This document shows positions 1 to 7,311 of a stretch of 32,353 nucleotides of DNA, one piece after another. Source of the stretch: JBKEDC01 sp047975205 (lineage in GTDB: Bacteria > Bacteroidota > Bacteroidia > Bacteroidales > Prolixibacteraceae); assembly GCA_047975205.1 (NCBI GenBank), contig JBKEDC010000027.1, positions 1-32,353 of the forward strand, written 5' to 3'. The position numbers were made by a program, and so were the translations under genes. Every line of letters starts with the position of its first letter. Positions within the stretch are counted from its first letter, which is position 1. Below the pieces are notes generated by a model. The model saw nothing but the letters and a program-made list of their open reading frames with translations. It was not told where the DNA came from and did not search any database.

Positions 1-2
1 CC

Positions 3-575
3 ATGATTAACAAACTCCAAGATCAGTTTATCATTAAGACTAATAGTGCTGAGCCTGTAAGTTTCGATTGGGATATGGAATCACTTAAAAAACTAACTGC
101 AGAATACAATAAAGAATTTGGCAAATACGATAAATACCCTTCTGACTGGCAAGGAAAACGTGGAGAAGTGAACGAAAAAACACGCCATTTAGCCGCTGCT
201 GGAGCATGGGGTCTATTTCCCGAAAGAGATGCCACATATATCAACTATAATGGAGGAAATCTATCAGGGGACGGAGTTTATAAAGCTACATACAGTATTC
301 CCGAGTACAAATCAAATGGATTTTGGTCTCTTACGGTGTACGGTAAAGATGGTTATATGAAAAATGAAAATAATTACCTGAATGCGAGCAATGTAGAATT
401 AAATCCTGACGGAACACTTACAGTGTATTTTGGAAGTAAAGAAAACACTCCGAAAGATGCAAAAAACAGACTGGATATAACTGATGGATGGAATTTCCTA
501 ATGCGAGTTTATTTACCTGAAGAATCAGTTTTAAATGGTTCTTATAAATTGCCTGAAGTAGAGCAAGTTAAATAG
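3..575 (+). CDS. DUF1254/DUF1214 protein, C-terminal fragment
   Basis: This is the 3' end of a gene that very probably begins before the window, because the frame is open to the first base and only the C-terminal domain is present. The last ~120 residues fit DUF1214: an AAAGAWGLFPERDATY-like segment, GFWSLTVYGKDGYM, a DGTLTVYFG strand and a closing FLMRVYLPEES segment. Full-length DUF1254/DUF1214 proteins usually run to 350-480 residues, so roughly half is missing here. They are usually exported or envelope proteins of unknown biochemical role. The Met at position 3 is probably internal. The gene ends 188 bases before the next gene, which has its own promoter-like sequence. Confidence 0.75.
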   Translation: MINKLQDQFIIKTNSAEPVSFDWDMESLKKLTAEYNKEFGKYDKYPSDWQGKRGEVNEKTRHLAAAGAWGLFPERDATYINYNGGNLSGDGVYKATYSIPEYKSNGFWSLTVYGKDGYMKNENNYLNASNVELNPDGTLTVYFGSKENTPKDAKNRLDITDGWNFLMRVYLPEESVLNGSYKLPEVEQVK

Positions 576-631
576 CATTTGCTAACAATGACTGTGAGTA
601 ATTGCTTGTTTTTACCCACTTTTGAGAATCC

Positions 632-660
632 TTGTGGCTCTTCGATTTGATGTATATTTG
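632..660 (+). promoter_or_regulatory. Bacteroidota-type promoter for the Crp/Fnr gene
   Basis: TATATTTG at 653-660 matches the TAnnTTTG -7 element exactly. A TTG at 632-634 lies 18 bases upstream, close to the usual 19-21 base spacing for the -33 element. This would start a leader of about 100 nt before the ATG at 764, and that leader contains the long hairpin at 696-746. Confidence 0.55.
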
Positions 661-695
661 CAAGATTAAGTACCAAACCACATAATTCTCATAGC

Positions 696-746
696 TTTTT
701 ATCGTTGCTCAGAAATCCTTTCGGGTTTCCCGAGCAACGGTAAAAA
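696..746 (+). repeat. 51-base two-part hairpin in 5' leader
   Basis: Arms at 696-710 and 732-746 pair over 15 positions with a single G.U wobble (core CGTTGCTC / GAGCAACG). Inside them 712-718 (GAAATCC) and 723-729 (GGGTTTC) form a further 7-bp stem, including one G.U pair, closed by TTTC. The 5' arm starts with T's and the 3' arm ends with A's, so it does not have the shape of an intrinsic terminator on either strand. It lies 17 bases before the ATG of the Crp/Fnr gene. It could be a leader control element or a mobile palindromic repeat. Confidence 0.7.
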
Positions 747-763
747 GTAAACCCGGCAAATTA

Positions 764-1324
764 ATGAACCCTCTTGTTGAACAATTAAAGAAATACGGAA
801 ATTTATCTGTTGGAATTGAAGCCGAACTAAACAGCAAAATCAAATTCCTGAAAAAGCGGAAAGGAGATTTCCTACTAAAACAAGGACAAATAGTTTCTAA
901 CTTGTTTGTCGTTGAGAAAGGACTTGTCCGCTCATTTTACAACACAAACGAACGCGAAGTAAACGTGTGGTTCGGATTTGAAAATATAGCTTTAGGTTCG
1001 GTTATGCCTTTATTTTTTAATCAACCATCCATCGAAAATATTCAGTTTTTAGAAGACTCAACATTGTATTACATTTCGAGTAACGACCTAAACGAACTTT
1101 ACAAAACTTCGCAAGAAATGAATATGATTGGAAGAAAAATGGCGGAAGAATATTGCAAAGTTTTGGAAGAACGCTCCTTTTCATTGCAAACACTATCAGC
1201 TGAACAACGCTACAACGATTTGCTGAAAAACCAACCCGAAATCATACAACGAATTTCATTAGGACACATTGCTTCTTACTTGGGAATTTCGCAAGAAACG
1301 CTTAGCCGAATAAGAAAAAAATAA
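764..1324 (+). CDS. Crp/Fnr-family transcriptional regulator
   Basis: A 186-residue regulator with an N-terminal cyclic-nucleotide-binding-like beta-roll (about residues 25-115; note the GDFLLKQGQIVSNLFVVEKG stretch typical of the fold). A long dimerisation helix follows, and a C-terminal helix-turn-helix with recognition segment ISLGHIASYLGISQETLSRI (about 164-183). It has no Cys cluster of the FNR iron-sulfur type and I cannot place a clear cAMP-binding Arg, so the effector is unknown. The C-terminus stops soon after the recognition helix, as in many short Bacteroidota members. It lies directly upstream of an SMR pump, and a TTGA-N6-TCAA palindrome sits in the 69-base gap between them, so it probably controls that pump. 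Assignment to the family is firm; the target is inferred. Confidence 0.88.
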   Translation: MNPLVEQLKKYGNLSVGIEAELNSKIKFLKKRKGDFLLKQGQIVSNLFVVEKGLVRSFYNTNEREVNVWFGFENIALGSVMPLFFNQPSIENIQFLEDSTLYYISSNDLNELYKTSQEMNMIGRKMAEEYCKVLEERSFSLQTLSAEQRYNDLLKNQPEIIQRISLGHIASYLGISQETLSRIRKK

Positions 1325-1327
1325 CGA

Positions 1328-1345
1328 TTTTGACTTTTGTCAAAA
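1328..1345 (+). promoter_or_regulatory. Crp/Fnr-type operator (TTGA-N6-TCAA)
   Basis: TTTTGAC-TTTT-GTCAAAA is a perfect 7-bp inverted repeat with a 4-base centre and contains TTGA-N6-TCAA, the classical half-site arrangement bound by FNR/FixK-type regulators. It starts 4 bases after the regulator's stop codon and ends 48 bases before the SMR start. A weak -7 candidate (TAATTTAG, 1355-1362) follows, so the palindrome would sit upstream of, or over, the -33 region. The adjacent regulator is the obvious ligand. Confidence 0.6.
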
Positions 1346-1393
1346 AACTCAGTGTAATTTAGTTGTTCCTTTGTATCAGTAAAAGAACGAACA

Positions 1394-1723
1394 ATGAAAT
1401 ATTTATTTTTAGGTTTAGCAATCCTACTTGAAGTAGTGGGGTCTAACTTTATGAAAGCATCAGAAGGATTTTCAAAATTATTGCCAACAGTTATTACGAT
1501 TGTGTCTTACACTACCTGCTTTTTTTTCTTTTCTCAGGCATTAAAATCAATTCCTTTAGGAATCGCTTATGCAATTTGGGGTGGTTTAGGAATTGTATTG
1601 ACAGCCATAATTTCGGTTGTTATTTTTAAACAATCTTTAGATATTCCTGCAATCATCGGAATTGTTTTAATCGTTGCCGGAGTTCTTGTGATGAACTTTT
1701 TCTCGAAATCAACATCGCTTTAA
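1394..1723 (+). CDS. Small multidrug resistance (EmrE/QacE-type) efflux protein
   Basis: A 109-residue inner-membrane protein with four predicted transmembrane helices, the standard length for the SMR family. Glu13 in LAILLEVVGS corresponds to the essential proton- and drug-binding Glu14 of EmrE. Trp62 in GIAYAIWGGLGIVL corresponds to EmrE Trp63, and the LDIPAIIGIVLIVAGVLVMN segment is the characteristic fourth helix. SMR proteins work as antiparallel dimers exchanging protons for lipophilic cations such as quaternary ammonium compounds; some relatives export guanidinium instead. An AAGAACGAACA stretch precedes the ATG. The gene is paired with the upstream Crp/Fnr regulator and the operator between them. 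The substrate cannot be told from the sequence. Confidence 0.9.
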   Translation: MKYLFLGLAILLEVVGSNFMKASEGFSKLLPTVITIVSYTTCFFFFSQALKSIPLGIAYAIWGGLGIVLTAIISVVIFKQSLDIPAIIGIVLIVAGVLVMNFFSKSTSL

Positions 1724-1725
1724 GA

Positions 1726-1752
1726 AAATGCCTGCACACGACATGGGCATTT
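1726..1752 (+). terminator. Weak hairpin after the SMR gene
   Basis: AAATGCC (1726-1732) pairs with GGCATTT (1746-1752) around a 13-base loop, two bases after the SMR stop. There is no T-run, so it is a poor intrinsic terminator, but it is the only structured element before the thyA promoter. Confidence 0.35.
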
Positions 1753-1900
1753 ACTAATGAAAATTTTCATTCAATACAAAATAAGCAGAAGACCTAGAAG
1801 GATTTTAAACTTTGAGACGCCTAAAGATTTATTCTTTAAATTTGTCGCTTAATCTAAAACGGGCATTTAATTCTAGAGTCTACGATTCCATCTTTAATTG

Positions 1901-1908
1901 TATATTTG
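1901..1908 (+). promoter_or_regulatory. -7 box for thyA
   Basis: TATATTTG matches TAnnTTTG and lies 20 bases before the ATG at 1929, giving a leader of only about 13 nt. Its position inside the N-terminally extended reading frame is strong evidence that translation starts at 1929 and not at the TTG at 1812. I could not find a convincing -33 TTTG. Confidence 0.6.
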
Positions 1909-1928
1909 CGGTCGAAACAGTAACAGCT

Positions 1929-2723
1929 ATGAAACCATATCTAGATTTACTTAACCATGTGTTAGGGCATGGAACAAAAAAAGAAGACAGAACCGGAACC
2001 GGAACCTATAGTGTTTTTGGCTATCAGATGCGTTTTGACTTACAAGAGGGTTTTCCTTTGGTAACAACTAAGAAACTACACCTGAAATCAATAATTCATG
2101 AATTGTTGTGGTTTTTGGCAGGTGATACCAATGTCAAATATTTAAATGATAATGGAGTTCGCATTTGGAATGAGTGGGCCGATGAGAACGGCGATCTAGG
2201 TCATGTGTATGGCTATCAATGGCGATCATGGCCTACTGCAAGTGGAGGGCATATTGACCAAATAACTCAATTGGTGGAACAATTAAAGAATAATCCGGAT
2301 TCGCGTAGGCATTTAGTTTGTGCATGGAATGTTGCTGAGGTAAATGACATGGCTTTGCCTCCCTGCCATTGTTTATTTCAATTCTATGTTGCCAATAATA
2401 AACTTTCATGTCAGTTGTATCAACGAAGTGCAGATACTTTTTTGGGAGTTCCTTTCAATATCGCTTCTTATGCCTTACTTACTCAAATGTTAGCCCAAGT
2501 ATGTGGCTTGGAAGTCGGTGATTTTGTGTGGACAGGTGGCGATGTGCATATTTATACTAATCATATAGAACAAGTGAAGTTGCAACTATCGAGAAAACCT
2601 TTGCCCTTGCCTCAAATGAAGATTAATCCGGAGGTGAAATCTATTTTCGATTTTAAATATGAAGATTTCGAATTAATCAATTACCAAACTCATCCGCATA
2701 TTGCCGGAAAGGTTTCTGTTTAA
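1929..2723 (+). CDS. thyA: Thymidylate synthase
   Basis: This enzyme converts dUMP and 5,10-methylene-tetrahydrofolate to dTMP and dihydrofolate in the cytoplasm. With the ATG at 1929 it is 264 residues, exactly the length of the E. coli enzyme, and the catalytic cysteine falls at Cys146 in LPPCHCLFQFYV, the same number as in E. coli. Other family signatures are KKEDRTGTGT (folate/phosphate region), LLWFLAGDTN, GHVYGYQWR, the phosphate-binding NPDSRRHLV, YQRSADTFLGVPFNIASYA and GGDVHIYTNH. The frame is open for 39 further codons upstream, but these contain the -7 box and do not resemble the family. It is followed after 39 bases by folA, which regenerates the folate it oxidises. Confidence 0.97.
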   Translation: MKPYLDLLNHVLGHGTKKEDRTGTGTYSVFGYQMRFDLQEGFPLVTTKKLHLKSIIHELLWFLAGDTNVKYLNDNGVRIWNEWADENGDLGHVYGYQWRSWPTASGGHIDQITQLVEQLKNNPDSRRHLVCAWNVAEVNDMALPPCHCLFQFYVANNKLSCQLYQRSADTFLGVPFNIASYALLTQMLAQVCGLEVGDFVWTGGDVHIYTNHIEQVKLQLSRKPLPLPQMKINPEVKSIFDFKYEDFELINYQTHPHIAGKVSV

Positions 2724-2762
2724 GGGTTCACAATATGAGTTTTTCATAATAGCTAAATAGGA

Positions 2763-3260
2763 ATGAACATGAAAAATATTTCTATGATAGTGGCTGTTGC
2801 CGAAGATAAAGGTATTGGCAAAGCAAATGATATGTTGATATACATATCTGATGATTTAAAGCGTTTTAAAGCAATAACATTGGGACACACCATTATAATG
2901 GGGAGAAAAACACTGTTGTCTTTACCTAAGTATCCTCTGCCCAATCGTCGGCATATTGTTATTACAAGCGATAAAAAAGCTCGATTTGAAGGTTGTGAAA
3001 CAGTACACACCATCGAAGAAGCTTTATCTAAGGTTGAAGGAGAACCGGAAGTATTTGTAATTGGAGGGGGATCGATATACAACCAGATGTATGATTATGC
3101 AAGTAAATTATATCTGACACAAATACATAAGACATTTGAGGATGCAGAAATTTTCTTTGATGCCTATGATCTAAAGGATTGGAATATAGAGAAGCAATCG
3201 GCTCATCATGACAAAAAGAATAATCTGAATTACTCTTTCATTGATTTAAAAAGAAAATAG
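2763..3260 (+). CDS. folA: Dihydrofolate reductase, with altered active-site loop
   Basis: This enzyme reduces dihydrofolate, the by-product of ThyA, to tetrahydrofolate with NADPH. At 165 residues it has normal length. Visible family features are the N-terminal strand ISMIVAVAEDKGIG, the DDLKRFK helix with the catalytic acid at Asp31 (E. coli Asp27), HTIIMGRKT for NADPH, and the Gly-rich VFVIGGGSIY. The odd part is the segment NDMLIYISDD: aligned without gaps to E. coli, the nearly invariant Pro21-Trp22 become Leu25-Ile26. Relatives in Bacteroides carry a Trp there. Translation may start at 2763 or at the second ATG, 2769. It lies between thyA and rlmN (6-base gap), probably one transcript. 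Confidence 0.93.
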   Translation: MNMKNISMIVAVAEDKGIGKANDMLIYISDDLKRFKAITLGHTIIMGRKTLLSLPKYPLPNRRHIVITSDKKARFEGCETVHTIEEALSKVEGEPEVFVIGGGSIYNQMYDYASKLYLTQIHKTFEDAEIFFDAYDLKDWNIEKQSAHHDKKNNLNYSFIDLKRK

Positions 3261-3266
3261 AGATTT

Positions 3267-4292
3267 ATGCAAAAGCCTGCCTTATTCGGGAAAACATTGT
3301 CAGAATTACAAGCGATATGTTTGGAGTTGGGTTTACCCAAATTTACTGCCAAACAAATTTGCGATTGGCTTTATAAGAAAGAGATTAGCTCAATTGAGGA
3401 AATGACAAACCTTTCTAAGAAAGCTAGGATTTTATTAGAAGAGAAATACGAATATGGTTTGATAGAACCCATAAAAGTGCAAGAAAGCACTGATGGTACG
3501 AAGAAATATTTATTTCCCGCCACCGGCAGTAAATATATTGAGACAGCCATGATTCCCGATCGGGAGCGTAGAACAGTATGTGTGTCTTCGCAAGTGGGCT
3601 GCAAAATGAATTGTTTGTTTTGCATGACCGGTAAACAAGGGTTTCAATCTCAGCTCACAGCAGGCGAAATTCTAAACCAAATCCGTGGTATTGCGGAATA
3701 CAATGATATTACCAATGTGGTGTATATGGGTATGGGTGAACCCTTCGATAATTTAGATGAAGTGCTCAAAAGTACCGAAATTTTAACTGCCGATTGGGGT
3801 ATGGCTAAAAGTCCGCGAAGAATAACTGTCTCATCTATCGGCATGTTCGACAGCTTGTGCCGGTTCTTAGACGAATCAGAATGCCATTTGGCGATAAGCT
3901 TGCATAATCCGTTTCATCAGGAGCGCAAAGAACTTATGCCTATGGAAGTAAAACATAAGTTGAAAGATATGCTTGATGTTATTCGTAAACATGATCTTGG
4001 TGGGCAACGTAGGGTGTCTTTTGAATATATCGTATTTCCGGGTTTAAATGATTCCTCGGCTCATGTGCGCGAATTAGCCAAAATGTTATCCGGTATAAAG
4101 TGTAGAATGAATCTCATCCGTTTTCACAAAATACCCGGCACGTCTTTACGAAGTACCACTGATAGTTCGATAGAACGATTTAAAGAAAGTTTGGAAGCGA
4201 AAGGCATTATTACAACCATCAGGGCTTCCAGAGGGCAAGATATCTTTGCAGCTTGCGGCTTGCTTTCCACTAAAGAATTATTGAAAAAGTAA
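3267..4292 (+). CDS. rlmN: Dual-specificity RNA methyltransferase RlmN
   Basis: A radical-SAM enzyme that makes 2-methyladenosine at A2503 of 23S rRNA and A37 of some tRNAs. Its 341 residues hold the CxxxCxxC iron-sulfur motif as Cys112, Cys116 and Cys119 (GCKMNCLFC). The methyl-carrying cysteines of the ping-pong mechanism are also present: Cys105 in the VCVSSQVG segment and a C-terminal Cys in ASRGQDIFAACGLL, matching E. coli Cys118 and Cys355 by context. The N-terminal ~90 residues form the RNA-binding accessory domain. The GMGEPFDN segment is typical of the family. It does not look like the Cfr resistance subfamily, since the AACGLL ending and overall match favour RlmN. It starts 6 bases after folA. 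Confidence 0.95.
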   Translation: MQKPALFGKTLSELQAICLELGLPKFTAKQICDWLYKKEISSIEEMTNLSKKARILLEEKYEYGLIEPIKVQESTDGTKKYLFPATGSKYIETAMIPDRERRTVCVSSQVGCKMNCLFCMTGKQGFQSQLTAGEILNQIRGIAEYNDITNVVYMGMGEPFDNLDEVLKSTEILTADWGMAKSPRRITVSSIGMFDSLCRFLDESECHLAISLHNPFHQERKELMPMEVKHKLKDMLDVIRKHDLGGQRRVSFEYIVFPGLNDSSAHVRELAKMLSGIKCRMNLIRFHKIPGTSLRSTTDSSIERFKESLEAKGIITTIRASRGQDIFAACGLLSTKELLKK

Positions 4293-4372
4293 AAATACCA
4301 TCTAACTCTAACCACTGGTTTTATAAACTTTCAACTTAGAATGTTGTTTTAGCTGCATATAAATTAAGAGCT

Positions 4373-5014
4373 ATGGCAATAAATGATATTCACCAAATTC
4401 GGAAAAACTATATGCAAGGTAAGTTAATAGAGTCCGATTTAAATGAAAATCCTATTCAAACCTTTAGAAAGTGGCTGGAAGAGGCTATATCTTCCAACTG
4501 TATCGAACCGACAGCTATGACTTTATCCACAGTATCGGCAGAAGGGAAACCCTCGGGAAGAATATTGTTACTTAAAGATGTAACGACATCCGATGCTTTC
4601 GTATTCTTTACTAATTATGAAAGTAGGAAAGGAAATGAGCTACAGGTAAATTCTTATGCTTCGCTGACTTTCTTTTGGGCAGAATTAGAACGGCAGGTGA
4701 GAATAATAGGACGAGTGGAACAAACGACAGAGGAAATGAGTGATAAGTATTTCTATTCAAGACCCTCTGAAAGCCAATTAGCAGCTTGTATATCCCCTCA
4801 GAGTAGAATAATACCTAATAGAGAGTGGTTAGATGAACAATTCTCCAATTTTAGCGAACAGCACAATAATATTAATCGACCAAAGCATTGGGGAGGTTAT
4901 CAATTATTCCCTGAAGAGATAGAGTTTTGGCAAGGAAGAGCTAATCGGCTGCATGACCGTATACAATATATTAAGCATGATGAGCTTTGGATTAAAAATC
5001 GCTTGGCTCCTTAA
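4373..5014 (+). CDS. pdxH: Pyridoxamine/pyridoxine 5'-phosphate oxidase
   Basis: An FMN enzyme that oxidises pyridoxine- or pyridoxamine-5'-phosphate to pyridoxal-5'-phosphate, the last step of B6 synthesis and salvage. Its 213 residues match the usual length. The N-terminus (DIHQIRKNYMQGKL) is typical. FMN-binding segments are GRILLLKD and FFTNYESRKGNEL. The substrate-binding signature is RANRLHDRIQY near residue 190, and the protein ends in the characteristic RLAP. An 80-base gap separates it from rlmN, so it may have its own promoter, though I see no convincing -7 box there. A strong bidirectional terminator follows. Confidence 0.96.
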   Translation: MAINDIHQIRKNYMQGKLIESDLNENPIQTFRKWLEEAISSNCIEPTAMTLSTVSAEGKPSGRILLLKDVTTSDAFVFFTNYESRKGNELQVNSYASLTFFWAELERQVRIIGRVEQTTEEMSDKYFYSRPSESQLAACISPQSRIIPNREWLDEQFSNFSEQHNNINRPKHWGGYQLFPEEIEFWQGRANRLHDRIQYIKHDELWIKNRLAP

Positions 5015-5059
5015 GTTAATTTGTTTCTGACTCCAAGATGTCTAGCAAATCATAAACGT

Positions 5060-5089
5060 AAAAAGGATGCTCATTTGAGCATCCTTTTT
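5060..5089. terminator. Bidirectional intrinsic terminator, pdxH/sulfatase
   Basis: A perfect 13-bp stem (5060-5072 and 5077-5089, core GGATGCTC/GAGCATCC) with an ATTT loop, flanked by A5 on the left and T5 on the right. It therefore carries a U-tract in both directions. It lies between two convergent genes, exactly where a shared terminator is expected. Confidence 0.92.
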
Positions 5090-5111
5090 CTACTACAATA
5101 ACTTTAAAAGC

Positions 5112-6677
5112 TTATTTTTTAGCACCTTTAGCATTCATGAATGAAGACATTACTTCATCAAGATTGAAAGAAGCCGGTTTTTGGCGAGGAGGATATTTAA
5201 CAAATGTAGAAACCATTTGTCCTGCTATGCTTTGAGCAGCAGCACCAAGGAATTGAACCCTTTTCTCCATCCATTCGTAATAGCCATTAGCATTCTTTTG
5301 AGCTCTCTCAAAAGGATCCATTCTTAAGTCGAATACCAAAGGAACACGTAATTTCACGAAAGGATACATCCATACCCCATATTGTTTTGCTTGTTGTTCC
5401 ATGAATACCAACTTCCAACGGTCGTAACGCATGGCCACTAGTTGTCCGTCATCATTCCAATAGAAAAATTCATGTCTTGGCCAATTTGATTCGCCATATT
5501 GATTTTTTTCTAATTTTTTCTCTCCGGTTAAGAATGGAAGAAGGTTATAGCCATCAAGATGAACGTTAAACGTTCTATTTACACCTTTATAACCATTAAG
5601 TAATTGCTCTTTAACATCGGGAACACCGGCAGCAGCCATAATAGTAGGTATCCAATCATTTCCGGCAACGATTTCGTTCACAATATTGTTTGCAGGAATT
5701 TTTCCCGGCCATTTAATGATACAAGGCACACGATAAGCACCTTCCCAGTTTGTGTTTTTTTCTGAGCGGAAAGGCGTAACACCGGCATCAGGCCAAGTGT
5801 TGAAGTGAGGACCATTATCGGTAGTGTAGATAATCAAAGTATTATCGTCAACACCTAAACTTTTAACATAGGCAAGCAATTGACCAATTTGATCATCATG
5901 TTGCATCATACCGTCGGCATAAGTATTAAGTCCGGATTTTCCTTCATACTCCTTAGGTACGTGAGTGAAATAGTGCATACGGGTTGAGTTGAACCAACAG
6001 AAGAATGGTTTCCCCTCATCTACACTGTTTTTCATGAAGTCTTTTGCCGCATCCAAGAATTCTTGGTCAACAGTTTCCATACGTTTTTTATTCAAGGGAC
6101 CTGTATCTTCCACTTTGCCGTCGGCAGTGCTTTTAACCACCCCGCGAGGACCGAATTTTTTTCTAAACTCAGGACTCTTAGGATAATCTACATTTTCGGG
6201 AAGTTCTTCACTGTTTAAGTGATAAAGATTACCGTAGAACACGTCGAAACCGTGATTTGTTGGAAGAAACTCATCCTTGTCTCCTAAGTGATTTTTGCCG
6301 AATTGACCGGTAGCATAACCAAGCGGTTTCAATAACTCAGCCAATGTAGGATCTTCGGGTTGAATACCTAAGTCAGCACCCGGAATACCTACTTTAGTCA
6401 TACCTGTGCGTACGGGCATTTGTCCTGTGATAAATGCGGCACGACCTGCAGTACAAGATTGTTCTGCATAATAATCAGTGAAGGTAGTACCTTCAGAAGC
6501 CAGCTTGTCGATGTTCGGTGTTCTATACCCCATCATGCCGTGATTATTGAAACTCAAGTTCCAATAGGCGATGTCATCACCGAAAATCACAAGAACGTTC
6601 GGTTTGTCGCTTTTATTGGCTGCAAATGAAGCAGAGCCGGCTAACAACATTACCGCTAAAAACATAAACTTTCTCAT
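5112..6677 (-). CDS. Exported sulfatase (arylsulfatase family)
   Basis: A 521-residue alkaline-phosphatase-superfamily sulfatase hydrolysing a sulfate ester. Residues 1-20 are a signal peptide ending around SASFAA. The metal-binding PNVLVIFGDD segment (Asp34, Asp35) opens the domain. The sulfatase signature is Cys75-Thr-Ala-Gly-Arg79 (CxAxR), so Cys75 should be converted to formylglycine by an anaerobic sulfatase-maturating enzyme, which is not in this window. Other active-site residues visible are Lys128/His130 in GKNHLGD, His235, and Asp287-Asn288 in YTTDNGPH. There is no lipobox, so it is probably periplasmic. It lies about 630 bases from the rhamnose regulator on the same strand. The natural substrate is unknown; a sulfated rhamnose or uronate glycan is a guess from context. 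Confidence 0.92.
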   Translation of the reverse strand: MRKFMFLAVMLLAGSASFAANKSDKPNVLVIFGDDIAYWNLSFNNHGMMGYRTPNIDKLASEGTTFTDYYAEQSCTAGRAAFITGQMPVRTGMTKVGIPGADLGIQPEDPTLAELLKPLGYATGQFGKNHLGDKDEFLPTNHGFDVFYGNLYHLNSEELPENVDYPKSPEFRKKFGPRGVVKSTADGKVEDTGPLNKKRMETVDQEFLDAAKDFMKNSVDEGKPFFCWFNSTRMHYFTHVPKEYEGKSGLNTYADGMMQHDDQIGQLLAYVKSLGVDDNTLIIYTTDNGPHFNTWPDAGVTPFRSEKNTNWEGAYRVPCIIKWPGKIPANNIVNEIVAGNDWIPTIMAAAGVPDVKEQLLNGYKGVNRTFNVHLDGYNLLPFLTGEKKLEKNQYGESNWPRHEFFYWNDDGQLVAMRYDRWKLVFMEQQAKQYGVWMYPFVKLRVPLVFDLRMDPFERAQKNANGYYEWMEKRVQFLGAAAQSIAGQMVSTFVKYPPRQKPASFNLDEVMSSFMNAKGAKK

Positions 6678-6723
6678 GTCATTAATTTTAAATGATTTTT
6701 TTAATAAAAATGCTAAACTGCCG

Positions 6724-6731
6724 CAAATCTA
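6724..6731 (-). promoter_or_regulatory. -7 box for the sulfatase gene
   Basis: Read on the minus strand this is TAGATTTG, a full match to TAnnTTTG, 46 bases before the sulfatase ATG. No clear TTTG sits at the proper distance upstream, so the assignment rests on the -7 element and position only. Confidence 0.45.
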
Positions 6732-6734
6732 TAG

Positions 6735-7311
6735 ATTTCTTGCAATACTTCAGAATGATACATATACTATATTTATGCTTTTCTGTTTTTTTAACGAAAG
6801 TGCGTTTTGTTACTTAATATTTTATTGTCTTCTATGAGAAAGATTGAAGTTGGTATTAGGTATGCCTGAATGAATTTTAGGTAAGCAGGAGGTCTATCTT
6901 TGAGAATCTCTTTTCTTTACATAATGATATTAAGATATATATGATTTAGAATAATTTGATGTGTTTTATAGAAAAGTGAGAAAGGTGAGAAAAGAGTCTT
7001 GATTTGTTTGTATAACTGAATAAGATTGCAAAAAGCTATCCATACCTTTCCTAAAATCTATCAAGATGTAAGTTTGTATTTTCTGCACTGTTCATTCTAC
7101 CTATGCATAAAATGTCATCTAACTACCTTTAATTATTGAGTAGAGATATGTAAATGTGTATCATTATATTAATTGCAATCTGATTAAAAACAGTAGCACT
7201 CCTTTCTTCTTAACTACGGATTGCTAACAATGAAAAACCGACTGTAATCCATAAAACAATATTGTTGCGTCTGTTATATGAATAATTTCTTTTATATTGA
7301 TCTGAGAAATG
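6735..7311. other. AT-rich intergenic stretch with no gene seen
   Basis: About 580 bases between the sulfatase promoter and the end of the AraC gene. I find no reading frame with protein-like composition, no tRNA-like structure and no strong terminator. Only short imperfect repeats are visible (for example GGATT...AATCC around 7218-7250). Confidence 0.5.

Noticed and set aside
696..746. Leader hairpin as intrinsic terminator of the first gene
   Set aside because: The T-run is on the 5' side and A-run on the 3' side; neither strand gives a stem followed by U's.
1812..1928. N-terminal extension of thyA from a TTG codon
   Set aside because: It holds a -7 box, has no family similarity, and the ATG at 1929 gives exactly the standard length with Cys146 in register.
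6571..6837. 88-residue plus-strand reading frame over the sulfatase start and upstream DNA
   Set aside because: It is antisense to the sulfatase signal peptide and then runs through AT-rich promoter DNA; composition is not protein-like.
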